Positions 7,750 to 15,678 of a DNA stretch of 32,228 nucleotides are shown piece by piece (the first letter of the stretch is position 1; each line of letters begins with the position of its first letter). Source of the stretch: Muribaculaceae bacterium (GTDB lineage: Bacteria > Bacteroidota > Bacteroidia > Bacteroidales > Muribaculaceae); assembly GCA_029071345.1 (NCBI GenBank), contig JAIEAO010000135.1, positions 1 through 32,228 on the forward strand, written 5' to 3'. The position numbers and the translations under genes were made by a program. The notes beneath the pieces are model-generated. The model did not search any database and had not been told where the DNA came from. It saw only the letters and a list, made by a program, of their open reading frames with translations.

Positions 7750-8454
7750 ATGACTAAGAAACCGATATTGGTAGTATCCACAGGTGCGGGAATCAGCGCC
7801 GAGAGCGGGGTCAGCACCTTTCGCGATGCCGGCGGACTGTGGGAAAATTATCCCGTGATGCAGGTAGCGTCGGCTACCGGTTTTAGAAACGACCCGGAGC
7901 TGGTGCATCATTTCTATAATGAGCGTCGCAAGCAGTTGCTGACCGTGGAGCCTAACGCCGCGCACAAGGCATTGGTGGAGCTGGAGAAAGATTACGATGT
8001 GTATGTAATCACCCAGAATGTCGACGACCTTCATGAGCGCGCCGGTTCGAGCAATGTGCTTCACCTGCACGGCGAGCTGATGAAGATTCGCTCGATCGAG
8101 CACCCCGACTATGTGGAAACCCTCGACATCGGGCATTTGGAGACCACCCCGGCCACACGCGGACGCAACGGCGACCTGATGCGGCCTCATATCGTATTTT
8201 TCGAGGAGCCGGTGCCTAACATCGAGAAGGCGGTAGAGCTTGTGCATAAAGCCGACGTATTTGTGGTGATCGGAACGTCGCTGGTGGTCTATCCGGCCGC
8301 CGGGCTGATCCAGTGCGTGCGTCACGGCGTTCCCATCTACTATATAGACCCCAATCCGGCCTCAACAGCCGGAATCTCCGACGTGACCGTGATAAAAGCC
8401 ACCGCCACCGAGGGGATGCGCATTCTTGCCGATGCCTTGCACGGCAAGAATTAG
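7750..8454 (+). CDS. cobB: NAD-dependent protein deacylase, sirtuin (CobB-like)
   Basis: This 234-residue sirtuin removes acyl groups from lysines using NAD. The NAD-binding motif STGAGISAESG is at residues 10-20, FRDAGGLW at 24-31, TQNVDDLH at 88-95, and the catalytic His107 is in LHLHGEL. Tyr56 and Arg59 in HFYNERR match the Y-x-x-R pair that lets class III sirtuins (E. coli CobB, SIRT5) accept succinyl and other acidic acyl groups. The usual four zinc-binding cysteines are absent: the stretch after His107 has none, and the protein's only cysteine is near residue 195. Zinc-free short sirtuins exist, so this is probably natural. It precedes the oxidoreductase genes on the same strand, 149 bp away. 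Confidence 0.95.
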   Translation: MTKKPILVVSTGAGISAESGVSTFRDAGGLWENYPVMQVASATGFRNDPELVHHFYNERRKQLLTVEPNAAHKALVELEKDYDVYVITQNVDDLHERAGSSNVLHLHGELMKIRSIEHPDYVETLDIGHLETTPATRGRNGDLMRPHIVFFEEPVPNIEKAVELVHKADVFVVIGTSLVVYPAAGLIQCVRHGVPIYYIDPNPASTAGISDVTVIKATATEGMRILADALHGKN

Positions 8455-8552
8455 GAGTTATGAAATAATCGCAAGTCGGCTAAGAGCGGACGTCGGCCGA
8501 AGGCCGGTGCGCGGTGCCGAAGGCGCTTAGACCGACTGCAATTAGGAGTTAT
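8449..8552. repeat. Palindromic element flanked by 13-bp direct repeats
   Basis: AATTAGGAGTTAT occurs at 8449-8461 (containing the sirtuin stop codon) and again at 8540-8552. Between them lies a GC-rich block with an outer imperfect stem (GCAAGTCGGCTAAG at 8471-8484 region against CTTAGACCGACTGC near 8527-8540) and inner hairpins such as CGGCC-GAA-GGCCG. The shape is that of a small palindromic insertion with target duplication, although the flank also resembles the heptad repeats seen elsewhere. Confidence 0.5.
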
Positions 8553-8573
8553 ATCGCGTCCCTACTGAAAAAA

Positions 8574-8601
8574 CTGAAAACTTAAATCTTAAAACTATAT
8601 A
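8574..8601. repeat. A-rich heptads before the ferredoxin gene
   Basis: Four in-register heptads, CTGAAAA, CTTAAAT, CTTAAAA, CTATATA, end 2 bp before the start codon at 8604. They provide the A-rich leader typical of translated Bacteroidota genes. Confidence 0.6.
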
Positions 8602-8603
8602 AT

Positions 8604-8834
8604 ATGGCAAAAATCAGAGGAGCAATCACAGTCAACATCGACAGATGCAAAGGCTGCAATCTCTGCGTGGTGGCTTGCCCCACCGACACCCTCGCGCTCC
8701 AACCCAACGAGGTCAACGACCGTGGTTACCATTACGCTTACATGGCGAATCCGGAAAACTGCACCGGATGCTGTTCGTGCGCCTGGGTATGCCCCGACGC
8801 ATGTATCGAAGTATATCGCAAACGCATCGACTGA
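8604..8834 (+). CDS. korD: 2-oxoacid:ferredoxin oxidoreductase, 4Fe-4S subunit (delta)
   Basis: This 76-residue ferredoxin-type subunit carries two 4Fe-4S clusters that pass electrons from the catalytic subunits to free ferredoxin. The clusters' ligands are C15-x2-C18-x2-C21-x3-C25-P and C53-x2-C56-x2-C59-x3-C63-P; Cys57 is an extra cysteine. Length is normal for a separate delta subunit. It is the first gene of a four-gene set (delta, alpha, beta, gamma), the usual composition of VOR/KOR enzymes of anaerobes. The alpha gene begins 154 bp downstream, a gap filled with heptad repeats that is unusually wide for subunits of one complex. Confidence 0.9.
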   Translation: MAKIRGAITVNIDRCKGCNLCVVACPTDTLALQPNEVNDRGYHYAYMANPENCTGCCSCAWVCPDACIEVYRKRID

Positions 8835-8842
8835 TATAACCG

Positions 8843-8985
8843 TCAGATGGTAGTTTTCAGATGTCAGCTATCAGTTTTCAGCTATCAGTTTTCAGTTGTC
8901 AGTTATCAGGCTGAATACTGAAAACTGAAAAACCGAAAACTAAGACTAATCTGAAAACATATAACCGAAAACTTAAAAACCAGAA
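8843..8985. repeat. Self-complementary heptad array before the alpha subunit gene
   Basis: Ten in-register heptads at 8843-8912 follow TCAGNNN (TCAGATG, GTAGTTT, TCAGATG, TCAGCTA, TCAGTTT, TCAGCTA, TCAGTTT, TCAGTTG, TCAGTTA, TCAGGCT). They are followed by CTGAATA, CTGAAAA, CTGAAAA (8911-8931), the reverse complement of the same motif, and then by further A-rich heptads (8951-8985) ending 3 bp before the ATG at 8989. The transcript can form an extended imperfect hairpin between ferredoxin and alpha-subunit genes. Confidence 0.85.
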
Positions 8986-8988
8986 ATA

Positions 8989-10074
8989 ATGAAAGAAGAA
9001 GTAAGACTAATGAAAGGGAACGAGGCGATAGCCCATGCCGCCATCCGCTACGGATGCGACGGATATTTCGGTTATCCCATCACCCCCCAGTCAGAGGTGC
9101 TTGAGACATTGGAAGAACTTATGCCGTGGGAGACCACAGGCATGGTCGTGCTTCAGGCCGAATCAGAGGTAGCGGCCATCAATATGGTCTACGGCGGCGC
9201 AGCCAGCGGCAAGGCAGTGATGACATCATCCTCATCTCCCGGTGTGAGCCTCAAGCAGGAGGGTATCTCCTATATAGCCGGAGCATCGCTACCGGCGCTC
9301 ATACTCAATGTGATGCGCGGCGGTCCGGGTCTCGGCACAATCCAGCCTTCGCAGGCCGACTATTTCCAGGCCACCAAGGGAGGCGGTCATGGCGACTATC
9401 ATCTTATCGTGCTCGCACCCTCGACGGTGCAGGAGATGGTGGACTTCGTGGGCCTCGGCTTCGACCTCGCCTTCAAATACACCAACCCGGCCATGATCCT
9501 CGCCGACGGCATCGTGGGCCAGATGATGGAGAAAGTGGTGCTCCCCGAGCAGCGTCCGCGCCGCACGGAGGAGGAGATCCGCAAACAGTGTCCCTGGGCT
9601 GCCGACGGCCGCAAGGATGGCCGCAAGCGCAATGTGATCACATCGCTCGAACTCGAATCCTCGAAGATGGAGGTCATCAATGAGATGCTGCAGGCGCGTT
9701 ATCGTGAGATCGAGAAAAACGAGACACGTTGGGAGGAGATCGACGTTGAGGATGCAGATTACCTGATCGTAGCCTTCGGATCCGTGGCCCGTATCGCCGA
9801 CAAGGCCCGCGAACTCGCAGCCGAGAAAGGTGTCAAAATCGGCATCGTGCGCCCTATCACTCTCTGGCCCTTCCCGTCGGAGGCAATCAACAAAGCCGCA
9901 CAAGGAAAGAAAGGTATTCTTGTCGTTGAGCTTAACGCCGGCCAGATGATCGAGGATGTGCGCCTCGCCGTGCACGACCGTCTCCCCGTGGAGCACTTCG
10001 GACGCATGGGCGGCATCATCCCCGGCCCAGAAGAGATCGTAAACGCTCTCGAAGAAAAAATAATCAAAAAATAA
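8989..10074 (+). CDS. vorB: 2-oxoacid:ferredoxin oxidoreductase, alpha subunit
   Basis: This 361-residue catalytic subunit works with the beta subunit to decarboxylate a 2-oxoacid oxidatively, forming acyl-CoA and reduced ferredoxin. The pyruvate-ferredoxin-oxidoreductase N-terminal motif GYPITPQSEVLE is at residues 28-39, and the glycine-rich GGPGLGTIQPSQADYFQ at about 112-128 is typical. The C-terminal third (IVAFGSVARIADKARELA, then IVRPITLWPFP) is the transketolase C-terminal-like domain. Homologues in Bacteroides are annotated as VorB (branched-chain 2-oxoacid) or KorA (2-oxoglutarate); sequence inspection alone cannot separate these. It sits between the ferredoxin subunit and beta subunit genes. 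Confidence 0.93.
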   Translation: MKEEVRLMKGNEAIAHAAIRYGCDGYFGYPITPQSEVLETLEELMPWETTGMVVLQAESEVAAINMVYGGAASGKAVMTSSSSPGVSLKQEGISYIAGASLPALILNVMRGGPGLGTIQPSQADYFQATKGGGHGDYHLIVLAPSTVQEMVDFVGLGFDLAFKYTNPAMILADGIVGQMMEKVVLPEQRPRRTEEEIRKQCPWAADGRKDGRKRNVITSLELESSKMEVINEMLQARYREIEKNETRWEEIDVEDADYLIVAFGSVARIADKARELAAEKGVKIGIVRPITLWPFPSEAINKAAQGKKGILVVELNAGQMIEDVRLAVHDRLPVEHFGRMGGIIPGPEEIVNALEEKIIKK

Positions 10075-10095
10075 ACCTCTTAAAAGACAGCATAA

Positions 10096-10863
<768 letters not shown>

Positions 10864-10870
10864 TTAATTT

Positions 10871-10929
10871 TCATTTTGTCAAAATGTCATATTGTCATAT
10901 TGACAAATTGAAAAACTTAAAACTTAAAT
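10871..10929. repeat. Octanucleotide array TCATTTTG before the gamma subunit gene
   Basis: Units of 8 bp, TCATTTTG, TCAAAATG, TCATATTG, TCATATTG, ACAAATTG (10871-10910), run into CTTAAAA, CTTAAAT (10916-10929) and the start codon at 10932. The array would be translated if the more upstream ATG (10884) were used, so it argues for the downstream start. Confidence 0.8.
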
Positions 10930-10931
10930 CA

Positions 10932-11468
10932 ATGAAAGAAGAAATTATCATAGCCGGATTCGGTGGCCAGGGTGTGCTCTCAATGGGCAAGATATTGGCC
11001 TATTCCGGACTTATGGACGACAAGGAGGTGACATGGATGCCTTCTTACGGCCCGGAACAGCGCGGCGGCACAGCCAACGTGACCGTGATCCTTTCAGACA
11101 CAAAAATATCCTCGCCCGTGCTCGACCGCTACGACGTGGTGATCGCCCTCAACCAGCAGAGTCTCGATAAGTTCGGAGATAAGGTGAAAGAAGGTGGAAT
11201 GCTCATCTACGACACCAACGGCATCCACAAGCATCCCACTCGCGAAGACATCAAGATCTATCCCATCAACGCGATGGAGGCTACTCTCGAACTCGGCAAC
11301 TCCAAAGCCTACAACATGGTCGTGATGGGTGCGCTCCTCGAGGCGATGGACTACAAGCTCCCGATGGAGAACGTGATCAAAGGGCTTAAGAAATCGCTCC
11401 CCGAGCGACACCACAAGCTCATACCTCTCAACGAGCAAGCCATCGAAAAAGGGCGCTCGCTGATCTGA
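10932..11468 (+). CDS. korC: 2-oxoacid:ferredoxin oxidoreductase, gamma subunit
   Basis: This 178-residue subunit completes the four-subunit enzyme. The signature IIIAGFGGQGVLSMGKILA lies at residues 5-23, followed by MPSYGPEQRGGTANVTVILS, both characteristic of the gamma domain of pyruvate/2-oxoacid ferredoxin oxidoreductases. I chose ATG at 10932 instead of the in-frame ATG at 10884 because the extra 16 residues would be encoded entirely by the octad repeat and because homologues begin directly before the GFGGQG motif. It is the last gene of the set; a strong terminator lies 137 bp downstream. Confidence 0.92.
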   Translation: MKEEIIIAGFGGQGVLSMGKILAYSGLMDDKEVTWMPSYGPEQRGGTANVTVILSDTKISSPVLDRYDVVIALNQQSLDKFGDKVKEGGMLIYDTNGIHKHPTREDIKIYPINAMEATLELGNSKAYNMVVMGALLEAMDYKLPMENVIKGLKKSLPERHHKLIPLNEQAIEKGRSLI

Positions 11469-11476
11469 TCTTGAGG

Positions 11477-11553
11477 CCTTAGGCTTTAGATATCAGATAT
11501 TAGATTTTAGATATCAGATATTAGATTTTAGATATTAGATATCAGATATTATA
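11477..11553. repeat. Tandem heptad array TATTAGA/TATCAGA
   Basis: Eleven contiguous 7-bp units: CCTTAGG, CTTTAGA, TATCAGA, TATTAGA, TTTTAGA, TATCAGA, TATTAGA, TTTTAGA, TATTAGA, TATCAGA, TATTATA. It follows the gamma subunit gene. A higher-order period of 21 bp (TATCAGA-TATTAGA-TTTTAGA) is visible, showing that triplets of units were duplicated together. Confidence 0.92.
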
Positions 11554-11565
11554 TAATAGTATTAA

Positions 11566-11590
11566 CCTACGTAGGGACGCGATATATCGC
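11566..11590. repeat. GTAGGGACGCG palindromic element
   Basis: CCTACGTAGG (11566-11575) is a perfect palindrome and GCGATATATCGC (11579-11590) another. The segment GTAGGGACGCGATAT (11571-11585) recurs as its exact reverse complement at 8551-8565 region (ATATCGCGTCCCTAC), so it is a dispersed extragenic repeat. Confidence 0.6.
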
Positions 11591-11604
11591 ACCCGCAGAG
11601 AAAA

Positions 11605-11642
11605 GACAGCACGGCAAGGTGATTGCCGTGCTGTCGCTTTTT
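11605..11642 (+). terminator. Terminator of the oxidoreductase operon
   Basis: A perfect 13-bp stem (GACAGCACGGCAA at 11605-11617 with 11623-11635) closes a GGTGA loop and is followed by a T5 run at 11638-11642. A4 precedes the stem, so on the minus strand it can also stop transcription coming from the GH110 gene (stop at 11684). Confidence 0.93.
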
Positions 11643-11683
11643 ATTGATTTCAGCTGCAGGCCGGAAGCCGCCGGTGAAAAGGG

Positions 11684-13426
11684 TCAGTCGGAGTTGAGGA
11701 CTTTGTTGTCTTTGAGCTGCAGCCCCGTGGTGTTGACAGCCTCGATCAGCGATTCGGGGCTTATTGAGCTGCCGGTTGCCGGCATATCATAGATATTGTC
11801 CGTCACCTTCACGTTGTCGGCCGCTTTCAGCCGGATAGCAACCGAAGGATTCGTCATGATAAAGCGGTTCCCCTCGATTGCTATATTTCTGTGCACAGGC
11901 TTATCAAAGCGGTCGATTTCCGGATTTATATCAATTACTGGCGAACTGCATTCGATGAAGGTATTGCGGCGGATGGTGAGGTCCTTAACCGGGCCGGATT
12001 CATACCAGCCGCGCGCATCGTCCGATACCAGTATCGCCGGCATTGGGATGCGGAAGAAGGTATTGTCCTGAATCAGCGATTTGCCGCGCGTGGTGATGAG
12101 AATGCCACGCGTAGGAGTGCGCCCGAAATAATTGTTTATGATTTCCACATCGGGAGTCCACGTCACATTCTCCACCGCAACGTCATCGAGACTATATTCC
12201 TCGGGCAAAGCCGGGAGTTTACGATCGAGTGTGAGCTCGAAATCATAGTTGTTGATTTTCCTCACGGCTTTAACCTTTGCGGGAGCAATACAGTTGAGCG
12301 TATGGCGATCCACAATCTCCAGCTCATCGCCCTTGTAGAAAGGGATAAAACCATAGCTCTGACCATGCATATATCTTACGGTCAACCTGTCGGAAGATTC
12401 TGAAGCCACAGCCTTCAGGTGCGTGCCGTGAATATTGATCGGATCGTCATGAGCACCCTCGAAATGTGAATTTCTAATTTTCAGCAAACCCCGGCATCCC
12501 GACATCTGCACGAAATCGGCAAAACCGGCATCCGTACGCCCCGAGCCGGGACGCGGACGGCATCGTATGTTGTCGTAAGTGATGTTTTCACTGAACTGAC
12601 CTACGATTCCGAAGTTTCCCAAAAAGTTAAATTCAGCATTTTCGATGGTAATGTTCCTGCTCTCATTGATAAAGCCGCAGACTTCATTGCGTATGCCATG
12701 GCGTATCTGGTAATACTCACCCGCATGCACTCGCGGAGCCGTATCATATTCCATCAGAACAGTGCGGTCATCGAGCTGCCTGGCCTTGCGATAACCCTTC
12801 AATGGCGACTCACACCGGAGCGTCACATTTCTGTCGGGATAAAACACCTGGGCGTATTCGGGCAACGATGTCAGACGCCCTCCGTCGGCCATGATCCATC
12901 CCTCCCCACGGAAGTAAAAATATCCATCTTCGACCGTAAACTGAGAAGGGGGTGTGACTTCAAATGTAATCGTCTTATCGCCCGCTGAAAGTATCTTGAT
13001 TTCAGGCACCGAGGGATCGGCCGCCGTAAGCGTGAAATTTCTGAGAGTTATATTCTCGCAGTTGTCAATTACGAATGAAGTCATCTCGCCGTGCGTCACC
13101 AGCCACGCTCCGTTGCCGTCGATGGTGACGTTTTTAAGGTTGCGCAACCAAAGTCCGATATGTTTTGTCGCATCCGGATTCTCCTCCTCCGAGGTGGTGT
13201 TTGAGACATGATAAAGATGACGCGACGCTTTTTCGCGGCTTATGTCGTAATTACCGCCGTCGAGCCTCAATGTCACCGGCTTGCCGCGATATGAAGCAGC
13301 TTTTGCTATCGCGGCCTGAATAGCCTCGGTGGCATCGCCGCAACACGCAGGGATATTAATTACATTCTCGGCATTGGCTCCGGATATAGCCAATGCCGAG
13401 AATAATATTGCATGAAATCTTTTCAT
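11684..13426 (-). CDS. GH110 alpha-1,3-galactosidase, secreted
   Basis: This 580-residue protein has a signal peptide (MKRFHAILFSALAISGANA, cleaved after residue 19) and a right-handed parallel beta-helix, shown by many short N-I-T-I/N-V-T repeats (NVTIDGNGAWLV at 99-110, NITLRNFTL at 125-133, NITIENAEF at 258-266). This is glycoside hydrolase family 110, which inverts terminal alpha-1,3-galactose as in blood group B or linear alpha-Gal. D304 (GFADF), D327 and D328 (EGAHDDP) are spaced exactly like the catalytic aspartates I recall for a characterised GH110 (D321, D344, D345). Its start overlaps the stop of the GH36 gene by one base (TGATG), so the two are translationally coupled. Family call is firm; precise linkage is inferred. 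Confidence 0.9.
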   Translation of the reverse strand: MKRFHAILFSALAISGANAENVINIPACCGDATEAIQAAIAKAASYRGKPVTLRLDGGNYDISREKASRHLYHVSNTTSEEENPDATKHIGLWLRNLKNVTIDGNGAWLVTHGEMTSFVIDNCENITLRNFTLTAADPSVPEIKILSAGDKTITFEVTPPSQFTVEDGYFYFRGEGWIMADGGRLTSLPEYAQVFYPDRNVTLRCESPLKGYRKARQLDDRTVLMEYDTAPRVHAGEYYQIRHGIRNEVCGFINESRNITIENAEFNFLGNFGIVGQFSENITYDNIRCRPRPGSGRTDAGFADFVQMSGCRGLLKIRNSHFEGAHDDPINIHGTHLKAVASESSDRLTVRYMHGQSYGFIPFYKGDELEIVDRHTLNCIAPAKVKAVRKINNYDFELTLDRKLPALPEEYSLDDVAVENVTWTPDVEIINNYFGRTPTRGILITTRGKSLIQDNTFFRIPMPAILVSDDARGWYESGPVKDLTIRRNTFIECSSPVIDINPEIDRFDKPVHRNIAIEGNRFIMTNPSVAIRLKAADNVKVTDNIYDMPATGSSISPESLIEAVNTTGLQLKDNKVLNSD

Positions 13427-15570
13427 CAGATCTTGTTGACGGTGTAGACGCGGCTTGTAAGACGATTGAGGGTGAACAGCGGAAGACCAATTGTCATGAG
13501 GTAATCGCCGGAGTATTCACCGATTTTTACATCTTTACCGTCCATGCGGTCAATCTCAGTCACTACATAGCGCGCATCGGGGTTGAGACCTTCGAGCTTC
13601 ACGTTGGCCTCAGATTTGGAGATCGACTGACGGTAGCGCGGATTGACATCGAATGCGAACACCACTGCGTTGCCATCGTTCTTGCCTACATACATCGTAG
13701 CGGCGTGAGGGCCTTCGTAAGGCGATACGAGACGGTACTGGTCGCCTTCAAGGATGATAGGCTTGAGAGCGTTGTAATTCTTTATGGCCTGACGGCAATA
13801 AGCGGCCTCCTCTTTGGTGAGGTCATCGAGCTTGAGGTCGAAACCGAGTTTGCCCATCATCGCTACGTTGGTGCGGAATTTCACGGGTGTAGAGCGGTTC
13901 CAGGTTGTCACATGCGAACAGAGAGTCTTAGCCGGGAAGAACTGAGAGAATCCCCACTGTATGTAAAGACGCTCCAGAGGATCGGTGTTGTCGCTGGGCC
14001 AGAATTCAGTGAAATATTTCAGACCTTCATAGTCGGAACGGCCGCCTCCACCCGAACACATCATCATGATAAGGTCGGGATATTTCTTCTGGATGCGTTC
14101 GAGCACATTGTAGAGACCCTTGACATAGTCCACATAGAGGTGATCCTGATTGTTGCCGAGATAGTTGGAGTAGATATTGGTGATCGGCGAGTTGCAGTCC
14201 CATTTGAAGAAAGCGATGTCGGGATACTTTGTCTTGAGTTCGTCAACGACGTTGAATACAAAATCCTGCACTTTGGGGTTGCTGAGGTCGAGCACGAGCT
14301 GATTGCGGAAGTAATACTCATCGCGGTTCGGGAGAGTGATCACCCAGTCTTTGTGCTTCTCATAGAGTTCGCTCTTGGGGTTTACCATCTCAGGCTCGAT
14401 CCAGAGACCGAACTTGACACCGTTTTTCTTGGCAGCTTCGGTGAGCGCGCCGATGCCGTTGGGAAGTTTGTTTTTAGTCTCATCCCAGTCGCCGAGACCC
14501 TGAGTGTCGCTGTGGCGGGGATATTTGTTGCCGAACCAACCGTCGTCGAGAAGGAACATATCCACGCCGAGGTCCTTAGCCTCGCCGATGAGCTTGATAA
14601 GTTTCTCCTCATCGAAGTCGAAATAGGTGGCCTCCCAGTTGTTGAGCAGCGTCATGCGGGTGTCGTTACCCTTGTAGATCTGATGGTCGCGGGCCCAGTC
14701 GTGGAAATTACGGCTTGCCTTGCCTCGGCCTGCGTCAGAAAGTGTGAAGATGAACTCGGGAGTGGTGAAAGTCTCGCCGCTCTTCAGAGTGCGGGTGGAT
14801 GCGTAAGGATTGATACCGGAAATCACTCGAAGCTCGCCGTTCTGGTCAACTTCAAAAGTGAAACGGAAGTTACCGGTCCAGCCGAGCGTGCCGGCCAGAA
14901 GCTCACCCTCATTCTCCGATGCCGGGGAGTCAATGCCGAGCTGGAAGAAAGGAGAGCAGAACATATTGGCGCGCGCACCTAACTTTGTGTCGAGCTGCTT
15001 GCGGCCGTATTCGAGTTTGGTTTCAGTGGCAGTAGCCTCCGAAGCCCAGTCGCCGTTATACTGCGTCAGATAATAGTCGCCGTTGTTAAAATGGAGTATC
15101 GACGAAGCATATTTCTCCAATTTTATGGGCTTCTTCTCACCGTTGGTGATGGTGGTGTAAGTCTTGATGATGTCGTGCTCGGGATATGCGATATAATACA
15201 CATCGACATTGTCGTTATATTTATTGTCGGTGAGCGAGATCACGGTCTGCTGCGCCCCGTCAGCGAGCGTAGATGTCTTATGCCCTTTGTAAGTAAGGAG
15301 CGTCGAGGGATTGCCGTCGGCATGCACGATGTGCAGGGCCGGCTCATAGTAATCCTCCATACCGCTGGTGATATAGATTTCCTGACCATTGGGGATGGTG
15401 GCATAATCTGACGGATTCTTCAGCTTCTTGCCGAAATATTTCTGATAAACGCGACCGTTGTCAGCCACATTGTAAACGAGTGCATTGCTGTTCGTGGAAA
15501 TCACGATGTCCTCTGCATTGGCGGTCATGGCCACCAGGGGGAGAAGGAATGCTAAATTTTTGAGTTTCAT
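13426..15570 (-). CDS. GH36 alpha-galactosidase, secreted
   Basis: This 714-residue protein has a signal peptide ending ANA at residue 19, an N-terminal beta-supersandwich (20-300), a TIM barrel (about 305-620) and a C-terminal beta domain. The barrel shows the GH36 landmarks FLLDDGWFGNKYPR (339-352), nucleophile D458 in FFKWDCN, CSGGGGRSDYEG (505-516) and acid/base D527 in WPSDNTD. GH36 retains configuration and removes terminal alpha-galactose, commonly alpha-1,6 from melibiose, raffinose or galactomannan, sometimes other linkages. It is upstream of and coupled to the GH110 gene, suggesting that both strip alpha-galactose from the same or related glycans in the periplasm or at the surface. 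Confidence 0.95.
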   Translation of the reverse strand: MKLKNLAFLLPLVAMTANAEDIVISTNSNALVYNVADNGRVYQKYFGKKLKNPSDYATIPNGQEIYITSGMEDYYEPALHIVHADGNPSTLLTYKGHKTSTLADGAQQTVISLTDNKYNDNVDVYYIAYPEHDIIKTYTTITNGEKKPIKLEKYASSILHFNNGDYYLTQYNGDWASEATATETKLEYGRKQLDTKLGARANMFCSPFFQLGIDSPASENEGELLAGTLGWTGNFRFTFEVDQNGELRVISGINPYASTRTLKSGETFTTPEFIFTLSDAGRGKASRNFHDWARDHQIYKGNDTRMTLLNNWEATYFDFDEEKLIKLIGEAKDLGVDMFLLDDGWFGNKYPRHSDTQGLGDWDETKNKLPNGIGALTEAAKKNGVKFGLWIEPEMVNPKSELYEKHKDWVITLPNRDEYYFRNQLVLDLSNPKVQDFVFNVVDELKTKYPDIAFFKWDCNSPITNIYSNYLGNNQDHLYVDYVKGLYNVLERIQKKYPDLIMMMCSGGGGRSDYEGLKYFTEFWPSDNTDPLERLYIQWGFSQFFPAKTLCSHVTTWNRSTPVKFRTNVAMMGKLGFDLKLDDLTKEEAAYCRQAIKNYNALKPIILEGDQYRLVSPYEGPHAATMYVGKNDGNAVVFAFDVNPRYRQSISKSEANVKLEGLNPDARYVVTEIDRMDGKDVKIGEYSGDYLMTIGLPLFTLNRLTSRVYTVNKI

Positions 15571-15600
15571 CGGTTAGAATATTTTGATTTATTTCTTTTG

Positions 15601-15670
15601 TCATTTTGTCAAGATGTCAATTTGACATCTTGTCGGTATCATCTAAAGCCTAAAACCTAAAACCTAAAGT
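15601..15670. repeat. Octad array plus heptad array upstream of GH36
   Basis: Octads TCATTTTG, TCAAGATG, TCAATTTG, ACATCTTG (15601-15632) are followed by heptads CTAAAGC, CTAAAAC, CTAAAAC, CTAAAGT (15643-15670). Inside the octads is a perfect 11-bp inverted repeat around one base, CAAGATGTCAA-T-TTGACATCTTG (15610-15632). The same octad-then-heptad combination recurs at 26809-26883. Confidence 0.85.
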
Positions 15671-15678
15671 CTCATCGA

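Noticed and set aside
10884-10931. N-terminal extension of the gamma subunit (16 residues)
   Set aside because: It would be encoded wholly by the TCATTTTG repeat; the ATG at 10932 directly precedes the conserved start of the family.
13393-14982. Long open frame of 529 codons on plus opposite the GH36 gene
   Set aside because: It is antisense to a clear GH36 enzyme with all catalytic residues; the frame is open because of GC-rich codon pattern, and its translation has no recognisable domain.
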